Source: Paracoccaceae bacterium
Lineage (GTDB): Bacteria; Pseudomonadota; Alphaproteobacteria; Rhodobacterales; Rhodobacteraceae
Direction: 5' to 3'
NCBI GenBank assembly: GCA_007134405.1
Contig: SLKW01000032.1
Location: 1 to 7,390 of the forward strand
Length of the DNA: 7,390 bases
A program made the position numbers and the translations under genes. Positions 1 through 5,813 of the stretch are shown here, in pieces (the first letter of the stretch is position 1; each line of letters starts with the position of its first letter). The notes beneath the pieces are model-generated. The model was not told the origin of the DNA and made no database searches. It saw only the letters and a program-made list of their open reading frames with translations.

Positions 1-2
1 CC

Positions 3-722
3 GGGATCGTGCCGATGGAGGAGCCGGAAACCCGTCTGGTGCTGGAGGCGCCGGGCGGGTTGATCCATGTGCGGGCGGAATGCGCGGAGGGCAAGGCGCA
101 GCGGATCTTCGTGCAGAATGTGCCTTCTTTTGCAGGGAAACTCGACGCTGATTTGGAGGTCGAGGGGCTGGGCACGCTGCGGGTCGATACGGCCTATGGG
201 GGCGACAGTTTCGTGGTGGTGGATGCCCCGGCGCTGGGGTTCGAGATCACGGCGCATGAGGCGCGCGACATGGCGCAGATGGGCGCGCGGATCACGAAGG
301 CGGCGACCGAGCAGCTGGGGTTTGCGCATCCCGAGAATGCGGATTGGCGGCATATCTCGTTCTGCCTGTTTGCGACCCCACCAGATGCGGGGCCGGAGGG
401 GCTGGAGGTGCGGCATGCCGTGGTGGTCGAACCCGGTAAGGTGGATCGCTCGCCGACGGGCACGGCGGTCTCGGCGCAACTGGCGTTGATGCACAGGCGC
501 GGGCGGATCGCGCCGGGGGAGTGGCTGACGGCGCGGTCGATCATCGGGTCGCGGTTCCGGGGGCGGATCGTGGAGGAGACGAATTTGGGCCAACTGCCTG
601 CAATCGTGCCGGAAATCTCGGGCCGGGCCTGGGTGACGGAGACGAAGCAGCTGATGCTCGACCCCGACGATCCGTGGCAGCAGGGCTACCGCGTCAACGA
701 CACCTGGCCGGGCGCGGGGTGA
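3..722 (+). CDS. Proline racemase superfamily protein, likely trans-3-hydroxy-L-proline dehydratase (5' partial)
   Basis: This is the C-terminal ~239 residues of a proline-racemase-fold enzyme. The frame is open to the left edge, so the GTG at 9 is an internal Val, not a start. Family members are about 330-350 residues, so roughly 95-110 are missing, including the first catalytic Cys/Ser motif (MCGH-type). Visible family marks are the EAPGGLI stretch, AYGGDSF (nt 189-209), the second active-site motif DRSPTGT (Thr codon 456-458), LPAIVPEISGRAW, and a C-terminal DPWQQGYRVNDTW. Proline racemases and 4-hydroxyproline epimerases carry Cys where this protein has Thr. A Cys(or Ser)/Thr pair is characteristic of trans-3-hydroxy-L-proline dehydratase, which forms delta1-pyrroline-2-carboxylate in the cytoplasm; a reductase then makes L-proline. 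The family is certain. The dehydratase call rests on this one residue and general resemblance. The gene converges on the tct operon and ends with TGA at 720-722. Confidence 0.85.
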   Translation, partial: GIVPMEEPETRLVLEAPGGLIHVRAECAEGKAQRIFVQNVPSFAGKLDADLEVEGLGTLRVDTAYGGDSFVVVDAPALGFEITAHEARDMAQMGARITKAATEQLGFAHPENADWRHISFCLFATPPDAGPEGLEVRHAVVVEPGKVDRSPTGTAVSAQLALMHRRGRIAPGEWLTARSIIGSRFRGRIVEETNLGQLPAIVPEISGRAWVTETKQLMLDPDDPWQQGYRVNDTWPGAG

Positions 723-844
723 GCATTTTCACGGCGCGGGCGGGGTGGTTGACGAAAGCTTGACGGGGCGTTCGGGGGCCTTGGTCGCAGCGGCGGGCGG
801 ATCGCAGCGTTGGCCTTGTTTCGTTGGGATTCCGGCTGTCACAG

Positions 845-888
845 AGCGTACACCAAGCGTACACCAAGCGTATGACAAGCGTATGACA
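845..888. repeat. Tandem array of four 11-bp units (AGCGTAYRMCA)
   Basis: Four contiguous 11-bp units are read directly: AGCGTACACCA at 845-855 and 856-866, then AGCGTATGACA at 867-877 and 878-888. The two unit types agree at 8 of 11 positions. A period of 11 places each copy on nearly the same face of the helix, as in arrays of binding sites for a DNA-binding protein. There is no partial fifth copy on either side. The function is unknown, and its position between convergent genes argues against a promoter role for either neighbour. Confidence 0.9.
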
Positions 889-902
889 CTTTCGGGCGTT
901 CT

Positions 903-926
903 GGCCGGTTTCGAGCCGAAACGGCC
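903..926. repeat. Inverted repeat (hairpin) next to the 11-bp array
   Basis: GGCCGGTTTCG (903-913) and CGAAACGGCC (917-926) pair around the 3-base loop AGC with one bulged G. It begins 15 bp after the tandem array. It could act as a terminator stem for transcripts entering the convergent gap from either side, but no T-run follows on either strand, so a protein-binding dyad is equally possible. Confidence 0.5.
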
Positions 927-932
927 CCTTGG

Positions 933-966
933 GCGCAACGGTCGGTGGGGGTGGCTGCGCAACGGT
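933..966. repeat. Direct repeat pair GCGCAACGGT, 24-bp period
   Basis: Two exact copies of GCGCAACGGT lie at 933-942 and 957-966. Their starts are 24 bp apart, and both are followed within two bases by CGG. They are part of the repeat-rich convergent gap. They could be paired binding sites, or chance in GC-rich DNA. Confidence 0.5.
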
Positions 967-995
967 TCGGAGCGGGATTTGCGCCCTTTATTGCC

Positions 996-1029
996 GATAG
1001 GGCCAGATTCCGGGGCGCGATAAGGCCAG
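996..1029. repeat. Near-identical direct repeat GATARGGCCAG, 23-bp period
   Basis: GATAGGGCCAG (996-1006) and GATAAGGCCAG (1019-1029) match at 10 of 11 positions, with starts 23 bp apart, about two helical turns. The first copy also forms the right arm of a small hairpin (GCCCT 983-987 with AGGGC 999-1003). Function unknown. Confidence 0.5.
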
Positions 1030-1070
1030 TTGCATGGTTCCTGCACATTTGCCGCAGGCGGGCAGGCGTG

Positions 1071-1093
1071 GCCCCGCCGCTGGCGCGCGGGGC
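1071..1093 (-). terminator. Possible terminator stem downstream of tctB
   Basis: GCCCCGC (1071-1077) and GCGGGGC (1087-1093) form a perfect 7-bp stem around a 9-base loop, 29 bp beyond the tctB stop. A GC stem just after an operon end suggests a terminator, but no U-tract follows in the tct mRNA direction, so the assignment is weak. Confidence 0.3.
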
Positions 1094-1121
1094 GAGGCGC
1101 CGTGCGCGACGGTCTGCCGCG

Positions 1122-1598
1122 TCAGAAGAGCAGCGCGCGGGGCAGGGGGATGTTGATGAGCTGGACGAACAGCGCCCAGATGACCGCGGTGGAGATGATC
1201 GGCACGAGGATGGTGCTGGGCCAGTGCTTCAGCGGCTCGCGCGTCAACAGGCAGCTGGCGCCGATGAGCGTGATCGCCACGCTGACGACGAAGCCCAGCT
1301 TGCCGATGAGCCAGAACATCCCCATCCCCACCGCCACGAGGCCGATGCCGGTGCTGAGGATGATGCGCAGGTTCGAGGGCGGGTCGTCGGACTTGCCGCG
1401 CAGCACATCGACCCAGATGCCGAGCCCGGCGCAGATCAGCGCGATATAGGCCAGTTGCGGGAAGGCGTGCGGCCCCAGGCCGGGGCCGGGCCGCCAGTTG
1501 CCGTAGGCGATGTCGAGAAGCCCCACCACACCGACGAGGATGGTGACGAGGCCGGTGTAGAAATCCGTCCGGGTGAGGGCCCTGGTCAGAATGTTCAT
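1122..1598 (-). CDS. tctB: TTT transporter small membrane subunit TctB
   Basis: This 158-residue integral membrane protein is the small subunit of a tripartite tricarboxylate transporter; with TctA it forms the cytoplasmic-membrane permease fed by the periplasmic binding protein TctC. It has the usual TctB length and hydrophobic pattern: helices near residues 14-33, 47-65, 78-97, 101-117 and 127-149. The family motif between helices 1 and 2 is present as GLGPHAFPQL (40-49). ATG is at 1596-1598, preceded by a good Shine-Dalgarno (AAGGAGG, 7-base spacer). The ATG overlaps the tctA stop as ATGA, so translation is probably coupled. The same frame stays open far upstream antiparallel to nothing real, but those residues are Arg/His-rich and overlap tctA, so the short start is right. 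This is the last gene of the operon. Confidence 0.88.
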   Translation of the reverse strand: MNILTRALTRTDFYTGLVTILVGVVGLLDIAYGNWRPGPGLGPHAFPQLAYIALICAGLGIWVDVLRGKSDDPPSNLRIILSTGIGLVAVGMGMFWLIGKLGFVVSVAITLIGASCLLTREPLKHWPSTILVPIISTAVIWALFVQLINIPLPRALLF

Positions 1599-3151
1599 CC
1601 CTGGCCCTCCTTCCCGGCGGCGGGTGGGGTCGGATCCTTGCGCTCGCGCATGAGGACGGTGAAGGTCAGGATCATGATCGCCGCGGTGGCATAGAGGCCG
1701 ATGGCGATGGGGCTGGAGAGCAGATGCGTCCACTCGCCCCGGCCGATGAGCAGCGCCTGGCGCAGCGCGCGCTCGGCCCCCGGGGCGACGATGAAGCCCA
1801 GGATCAGGGGCGCGAGCGGGAAGTTGTAGATCCGCAGCACGACGCCCAGCAGCCCGGCGAACAAGAGCACCCAGACATCGATCACCGAATTGCCCGCCGC
1901 GAAAGTGCCCAGGATCGCCAGCACGCAGACGATGGGCAGAAGGATGCGCGACTGGATCATCGCGATCTTGGAATAGAGCGGCAGCAGGAAGTGCGAGAGC
2001 GCCAGGTTGATGAGGTTGGCGTAGATGAGGATGAGAAAGAGCGCGTAGATGACCTCGGTATGGTCGTAGATGAGGCGGGGGCCGGGCGTCATGCCCATCA
2101 GGATGAAGGCCGCGCCGAACAAGGCCGCCGTGGCCGAGCCGGGGATGCCGAAGGCGAAGAGCGGGATCAGCGTGGAGCCGGAAGTGGCGCTGTTGCCGGC
2201 CTCGGCCGCGGCGACGCCTTCGAGAGAGCCCTTGCCGAAGTCGTCGCGGTTGCGCGAGAAGCGCTGCGCCAACCCGTAGCTGATGAAGGCCGCGAGCGAC
2301 GAGCCCGCGCCGGGCAGCGCGCCGATCAGCGTGCCCATCGTGGTGCCGATCCAGGTGGCTTTCATGTTGGCGCGGAATTCGCGGAAGGTGAGCTTGTCCT
2401 TGCTGGCGTCGTAATCGCCCAGAAGCGACTCGGCCTGGCGCTTGGTGTCGTCGACGATGCGGCGCGCGCGTTCCATCCAGGCGCGCGAGAGCTGGATGAT
2501 GAGTTCGGAAACCGCGAAGATGCCGACCAGGACGGGGATCAGCGCCAGCCCGCCCGAAAGCGCCGGGATGCCGAAGGTCAGCCGCAGCGAGCCGCCGATC
2601 GGGTCGCGCCCGATCATCGCCAGCAGGATGCCGAGCGCGGCCATCGCGACGCCCTTGGCGACCTTGCCCTTGGTCAGCGCCGAGATCAGCAGCAGCGAGA
2701 AGGCGTAGAGCGCGAAGAATTCGACCGGCCCGAAGGTGAGCGCGACGATGGCCAGCGGCAGGGCGAGGAAGATCAGGACGAAGTCGCTGGTCGTGTCGCC
2801 GATGACCGAGGAATAAAGCGCGGTGTTGAGCGCCTTGTTCGGATAGCCCTTGAGCTTGGCCTGGTAGCCGTCGATGGCGGTCGCCGCCGAGCCCGGTGTG
2901 CCCGGCACCCCGAAGGATATGGCCGAGATCGAGCCGCCGAACATCCCCCCCTTGTAGATGCCGGTCAGCAGCCCCAGCGCCGCGGCCGGTTCGAGGAAGA
3001 AGACGATGGGCAGAAGGATGGCGATGGCCATGTCGCCGCTGAGGCCGGGGATCGCGCCCAGCGTGACGCCCATGAAGACGCCCACCGCGACGAACATGAT
3101 CACTTCGGGACTGAAGGCGAGATAGAGCCCGCCGAGAAGGGATTCGATCAT
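1595..3151 (-). CDS. tctA: TTT transporter large membrane subunit TctA
   Basis: This 518-residue polytopic membrane protein is the transport-conducting subunit of a tripartite tricarboxylate transporter, which drives uptake of organic acids or similar solutes with an ion gradient. Family signatures are clear. The first half has LGAIPGLSGD (31-40), GGMFGGSISA (68-77) and FGVPGTPGSA (80-89). The second half has IGALPGAGSS (276-285), FGKGSLEGVAAAEAGN (305-320), FGIPGSATAA (334-343) and MTPGPRL (354-360). The paired GAxPG and FGxPG segments show an internal repeat, consistent with two inverted halves. A hydrophilic loop (225-262) separates the halves, and the tail after 502 is charged and short. 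ATG is at 3149-3151 with a GGGAG-type ribosome site. The gene lies 131 bp after tctC and overlaps tctB by 4 bp. The substrate is not deducible; despite the name, TTT systems take many carboxylates. Confidence 0.93.
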   Translation of the reverse strand: MIESLLGGLYLAFSPEVIMFVAVGVFMGVTLGAIPGLSGDMAIAILLPIVFFLEPAAALGLLTGIYKGGMFGGSISAISFGVPGTPGSAATAIDGYQAKLKGYPNKALNTALYSSVIGDTTSDFVLIFLALPLAIVALTFGPVEFFALYAFSLLLISALTKGKVAKGVAMAALGILLAMIGRDPIGGSLRLTFGIPALSGGLALIPVLVGIFAVSELIIQLSRAWMERARRIVDDTKRQAESLLGDYDASKDKLTFREFRANMKATWIGTTMGTLIGALPGAGSSLAAFISYGLAQRFSRNRDDFGKGSLEGVAAAEAGNSATSGSTLIPLFAFGIPGSATAALFGAAFILMGMTPGPRLIYDHTEVIYALFLILIYANLINLALSHFLLPLYSKIAMIQSRILLPIVCVLAILGTFAAGNSVIDVWVLLFAGLLGVVLRIYNFPLAPLILGFIVAPGAERALRQALLIGRGEWTHLLSSPIAIGLYATAAIMILTFTVLMRERKDPTPPAAGKEGQG

Positions 3152-3192
3152 CGCTCGCTCCCGCGCGGTCCGTGGGGTAGGGGCTGGGCACC

Positions 3193-3217
3193 GCCGGCGG
3201 CGGAGTGTACCGCCGGC
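3193..3217 (-). other. Intercistronic stem-loop between tctC and tctA (second)
   Basis: GCCGGCGG (3193-3200) and CCGCCGGC (3210-3217) form a perfect 8-bp GC stem around a 9-base loop. It lies in the tctC-tctA spacer, about 40 bases before the tctA start. Such stems in binding-protein operons commonly protect the upstream mRNA or cause partial termination. No T-run is visible. Confidence 0.5.
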
Positions 3218-3242
3218 AGCCGACTGTCATGCGCCGCCGCGC

Positions 3243-3264
3243 CCGCCGGCCCGGGGGCTGGCGG
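3243..3264 (-). other. Intercistronic stem-loop just after tctC
   Basis: Positions 3243-3252 pair with 3255-3264, nine Watson-Crick pairs with one central mismatch (A.C in the tct mRNA, G.U in the opposite strand). It begins 18 bases after the tctC stop. It is the strongest stem in the spacer and would stabilise the 3' end of tctC mRNA or attenuate readthrough into tctA. Confidence 0.55.
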
Positions 3265-3282
3265 GGTAGGGCGCCTGCTCGA

Positions 3283-4260
3283 TCAGTCGATCTCGCCGAT
3301 CTCGCGCAGGATGCTGCCGATCGTGTCGACCGTGTTCTGGTAGAGCCGCGCCGAATCCTCGGCGTTCAGGGGTTCGATCCCGGCATTGACCCGGTCGCTC
3401 ATCGCCACGGCGGTGGGCGAGGCGAGCGCCTCCATGAAGCAGTCCTGCAGGAATTCGACCGTCTCGGACGGAACGTCCGAGGTGGCGAAGATCATCAGCC
3501 AGGCCGGCAGCGCGACGTCGTAGCCCGATTCCTTGAAGGTCGGCGTGTCCGGCAGGGCCGGCGAGCGTTCATCGGCGAAGACGCCGAGCGCGGTCAGCTC
3601 GCCCGCCGCGACCTCGGAGGCGATGCTGGCGGGCAGCGTCATGCCCAGGTCGATATGGCCGCCCATGACCATGCTGCGCGTCTCGCCGCCGCCCGAGGTG
3701 GGGACGTGGACGTTTTCCATCCCGGTTTCCATCTCCAGCAGGATCAGCGGCAGGTGCACGATCCCCAAGGGCGAGGCATGGCCGAAGGTGATGGTGCCCG
3801 GCTCGGACTCGGCGGCTTCCATCCAGTCCTCGATCGTCTGGATGTCGTGATCGGGGCGGGTGTAGACGGTGGGCAGCCATTCGGTGAAGTTCATCACCGG
3901 CTGCCAGTCGTCATGCGACCAGTCGACATCGTCGACGAAGCCCGAGGTGACGATGGGGCCGTAATCGGTGACCAGAAGCGTGTGGCCATTGGGTTCGGCG
4001 TTGCGGACGAAGTTCACGGCCTCGAGCCCGGCGGCGCCGGACATGCTGACGACGTCGATGCGCGGGCCGCAGAATTCGGGCGCGGTGGCGGAGAGGACGC
4101 GGGCGGTGATGTCGCTGCCGCCGCCGGGGCCGAAGGGGATGACGAGCCGGATCGGGTCGCTGCCCAGCGGGCTGGCCGCGGCGAGGCCGGGCGCGAAGGC
4201 GAGCGAGGCGGCAAGCGTGGTGGCGGCGGTCGCCTTGAGGGTGGCTTTCAGTCGAGACAT
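3283..4260 (-). CDS. tctC: TTT periplasmic substrate-binding protein TctC (Bug family)
   Basis: This 325-residue periplasmic binding protein captures the solute and delivers it to TctAB. The N-terminus is a classical Sec signal: basic MSRLKATLK, a hydrophobic Ala/Leu core, and an AAA-type cleavage site near residue 28-29. The mature protein opens with PIRLVIPFGPGGGSDITAR (36-54), the Bug/TctC first-strand and ligand-loop signature. Further family marks are AEPNGHTLL, the ligand-side loop region SGGGETRSMVMGGHIDLG, and ALPDTPTFKESGYDV. Two Cys residues (64 and 274) could form a disulfide. Length is normal. ATG is at 4258-4260, with AGGGAG seven to eight bases upstream. It is the first gene of the operon, probably transcribed from the 4261-4570 region. 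Ligands of this family are carboxylates, amino acids or nicotinate-like molecules; none can be chosen here. Confidence 0.93.
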   Translation of the reverse strand: MSRLKATLKATAATTLAASLAFAPGLAAASPLGSDPIRLVIPFGPGGGSDITARVLSATAPEFCGPRIDVVSMSGAAGLEAVNFVRNAEPNGHTLLVTDYGPIVTSGFVDDVDWSHDDWQPVMNFTEWLPTVYTRPDHDIQTIEDWMEAAESEPGTITFGHASPLGIVHLPLILLEMETGMENVHVPTSGGGETRSMVMGGHIDLGMTLPASIASEVAAGELTALGVFADERSPALPDTPTFKESGYDVALPAWLMIFATSDVPSETVEFLQDCFMEALASPTAVAMSDRVNAGIEPLNAEDSARLYQNTVDTIGSILREIGEID

Positions 4261-4286
4261 GCGGGGACTCCCTGTCGTTGGTGTTG

Positions 4287-4301
4287 GCTGCCCGTGGCAG
4301 C
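4287..4301. promoter_or_regulatory. Perfect 6-bp dyad in the tctC leader
   Basis: GCTGCC (4287-4292) and GGCAGC (4296-4301) pair around 3 bases, between the candidate tctC promoter and its ribosome site, 27 bp ahead of the ATG. It could be an operator half-site pair or an RNA hairpin in the 5' leader. A dyad this short can also occur by chance. Confidence 0.35.
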
Positions 4302-4315
4302 AGCGTGGCCTCAGG

Positions 4316-4343
4316 TTGACCCTGATTGGATTTTGGATACGTT
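4316..4343 (+). promoter_or_regulatory. Weak candidate promoter toward the MFS gene
   Basis: TTGACC (4316-4321) is a near-consensus -35 box. TACGTT (4338-4343), 16 bp further, is a 3-of-6 match to -10. A start here would give a leader of about 220 bases before the MFS ATG. It faces, and shares its -10 patch with, the candidate tctC promoter. Confidence 0.25.
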
Positions 4344-4368
4344 AGCGGTGGCGACCGAGCCACGTCAA
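4339..4368 (-). promoter_or_regulatory. Candidate sigma70-type promoter for the tct operon
   Basis: On the minus strand, TTGACG (complement of 4363-4368) is followed after 18 bp by TAACGT (complement of 4339-4344). The -35 match is 5 of 6 and the -10 match 3 of 6. Transcription would start near 4332, giving a leader of about 70 bases that contains the 4287-4301 dyad. Confidence 0.35.
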
Positions 4369-4570
4369 CACCGAAGTGTGCGCGGGAGGCCTGCGACGGG
4401 TCTGGCGGTGGCGCCCAGCAAGGTGCGGCGAACATGACGGCGAAACCGAAGCGATGGAGGCGCGCCCGGCCGGAAGCGGCGGGGGCCGAGGCAAGCATGG
4501 GTCGGAGCGGGACAACCGGGCGCCGCGCGCCACCGGGGGCGGGGGGCCGCCGCCACCCTGACGGGCTGGC

Positions 4571-5785
4571 ATGAGCGCGGAGGCGGCCGGCGGGGTGCCG
4601 GTCTGGCCCAGTTTCGGCCTGATCGTCGCGGCGCATTGCCTGGGCGCGATGAATCTGCTGGCGGTCCTCGCCTGCGCGCCGCTGATCGCGGCCGATCTGC
4701 GGCTGTCGGCGGTCGAGATCGGGCTGATCGCCAGCGCGTATTCGGCGGCGATGGCGTCGTTTTCCATTCCCGCGGGGCGGTTGAGCGACATCATCGGGGT
4801 CCGGGCGTCGCTGGTCCTGGCGGCCCTGGTGATGGCCGTGGGCGCCGGGATCTTCGCCACCGCGGGCGGCCTGCCGGTGGCGCTGGGGGGGATCCTTCTG
4901 TGCGGGGCGGGCTACAGCCTGGTCAACCCGGCCGCCGGGCGCGCCATCGTCCTCTGGTATCCGGCGGGCATCCGCGCGACGCTGATGGGCATCAAGCAGA
5001 CCGGCGTGCCGGTGGGGGGTGTGCTGGGCACCAGCAGCGCCATCCTGGCGCCGGTCGTGGGCTGGCAGGGGGTCATCGCGCTGATCGGCGGGATCACGGC
5101 GCTGTGTGCGTTCCTGTTCCTGCTGCTGCCGCGCGACGGCGCGTCGCGCGCCATTCCGCGCAGTACGCTGCGGGACGAGCTGCGGGCCATCGGGCGGCTC
5201 TTACGCAGCCCCGTCCTGGCCCGCAACAACCTCGCCAGCGGGCTGAACAATGGCGGGCAGTTCATCCTCTGGAGCTACCTGATCGAATTCCTGCGGGTCG
5301 GGGCGGGGTTCGGCCTGCCGCTGGCCAATGCCTGCCTGAGCATCCTGCATGTCAGCAGCATCGGCGGGCGCATGTTCTGGGGATGGCTGACGGACCGGGT
5401 GCTGGCGCGCGACTCGCGGCGGACCTTGCTGGTCGTGTCCGGCATCTCCTTCCTGGGGTTTGTGGCGATGATGGCGGTGACGCCCGGCAACGCGCTTCTG
5501 CTGGCGCCGCTTCTTGCGGCGGTCCTGGGTCTGACGATCTGCTCGGCGACCGGGGTGCAGATCGCGCTGACGGTGCAGAGCACCCAGCCGCAGCAGGTGG
5601 GGGGCGCGATCGGCTACAACATGGTCGCGACCAATATCGGCGGGGTGGTCGCGCCCCCGGCCTTCGGGCTGGTGCTGGACCTGACGGGCAGTTTCGCCCT
5701 GGCCTGGGCGTTGGCGGGCGCGGGCGTGGCGCTGGCCTTCGCGCTGCTCTGGATCGACCGGGGCGCGGGCGCAGCGGGCCGCTAG
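4571..5785 (+). CDS. Major facilitator superfamily (MFS) permease
   Basis: This 404-residue cytoplasmic-membrane protein has the normal MFS length and about 12 hydrophobic helices; the first is near residues 13-36. Motif A follows helix 2 as GRLSDIIGVR (69-78), and its second-half counterpart is GRMFWGWLTDR (266-276). Helix 5 carries a Gly/Pro-rich GIKQTGVPVGG (140-150), resembling the antiporter-type motif. A basic central loop (187-217) separates the two six-helix halves. A stop codon at 4559-4561 lies in frame just upstream, so ATG 4571 is the earliest start, but its ribosome site is poor. GTG at 4595 (residue 9) has GGAGG 11 bases before it and would still keep helix 1. The gene is divergent from tctC and convergent with the SSS gene. 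The substrate is unknown; an organic anion is only a guess from context. Confidence 0.9.
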   Translation: MSAEAAGGVPVWPSFGLIVAAHCLGAMNLLAVLACAPLIAADLRLSAVEIGLIASAYSAAMASFSIPAGRLSDIIGVRASLVLAALVMAVGAGIFATAGGLPVALGGILLCGAGYSLVNPAAGRAIVLWYPAGIRATLMGIKQTGVPVGGVLGTSSAILAPVVGWQGVIALIGGITALCAFLFLLLPRDGASRAIPRSTLRDELRAIGRLLRSPVLARNNLASGLNNGGQFILWSYLIEFLRVGAGFGLPLANACLSILHVSSIGGRMFWGWLTDRVLARDSRRTLLVVSGISFLGFVAMMAVTPGNALLLAPLLAAVLGLTICSATGVQIALTVQSTQPQQVGGAIGYNMVATNIGGVVAPPAFGLVLDLTGSFALAWALAGAGVALAFALLWIDRGAGAAGR

Positions 5786-5813
5786 AGGCCAGCCGTCGGC
5801 GGGGTGATGCCTC
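5785..5813. terminator. Possible shared hairpin between convergent MFS and SSS genes
   Basis: The gap between the two stop codons is 26 bp. GAGGC (5785-5789) pairs with GCCTC (5809-5813), enclosing a smaller GCC-GTC-GGC stem (5792-5800). It is placed where a bidirectional terminator would be expected, but the stem is short and lacks T-runs. Confidence 0.25.

Larger units (their letters stand above)
723..1121. other. Convergent intergenic region, repeat-rich, no supported gene
   Basis: This 399-bp gap lies between the 3' ends of the dehydratase gene (+) and tctB (-), so neither neighbour needs a promoter here. Open frames in it (for example + 745-1023, 92 codons) are Arg/Gly/Pro-rich, resemble no family I know, and have no clear ribosome binding site. 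It holds an 11-bp tandem array, two further pairs of direct repeats, and several hairpins, listed separately. Two TTGACG hexamers (749-754 and 760-765), 11 bp apart, look like -35 boxes, but I see no matching -10. A small RNA, a relic promoter or a protein-binding array are all possible. Confidence 0.6.
4261..4570. promoter_or_regulatory. Divergent regulatory region between tctC and the MFS gene
   Basis: This 310-bp region separates two genes transcribed away from each other, so it must carry the tctC promoter and probably the MFS promoter. The only comparatively AT-rich patch is 4312-4345, which carries both candidate promoters. The right part (4380-4570) is extremely GC-rich. It ends in a short GC stem, GGCGG (4538-4542) with CCGCC (4547-4551), 19 bp before the MFS ATG, which might affect its translation. 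Open frames crossing this region read as Arg/Pro/Gly-rich shadows. Confidence 0.6.

Noticed and set aside
845..888. CRISPR array or replication iterons
   Set aside because: The units are contiguous without spacers, which excludes CRISPR. Four 11-bp units with no adjacent replication gene or AT-rich stretch do not support an origin.
745..1023. 92-codon plus-strand frame in the convergent gap as a possible small gene
   Set aside because: It has no ribosome site, no recognisable domain or hydrophobic segment, and it runs through the tandem repeats and hairpins. Conservation in relatives would be needed to revive it.
1122..3230. 702-codon minus-strand frame that would fuse a long N-terminus to TctB
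   Set aside because: The part upstream of 1598 overlaps tctA out of frame and reads as Arg/His/Gly/Pro-rich low-complexity protein. Only the last 158 residues are real TctB. High GC simply removes stop codons.
1724..3343. 539-codon plus-strand frame antisense to tctA
   Set aside because: It is rich in Arg, Asp, Glu, Gln and Gly with no domain, and is the mirror of tctA codon bias (GC at third positions).
3205..4437. 410-codon plus-strand frame antisense to tctC
   Set aside because: It is a shadow of tctC; composition is Arg/Gly/Asp-rich, without any recognisable family or ribosome site.
4342..4860. 172-codon minus-strand frame covering the divergent region and the start of the MFS gene
   Set aside because: It overlaps the MFS coding sequence antisense, its C-terminal part is Arg/Pro-rich, and it resembles no family I know.
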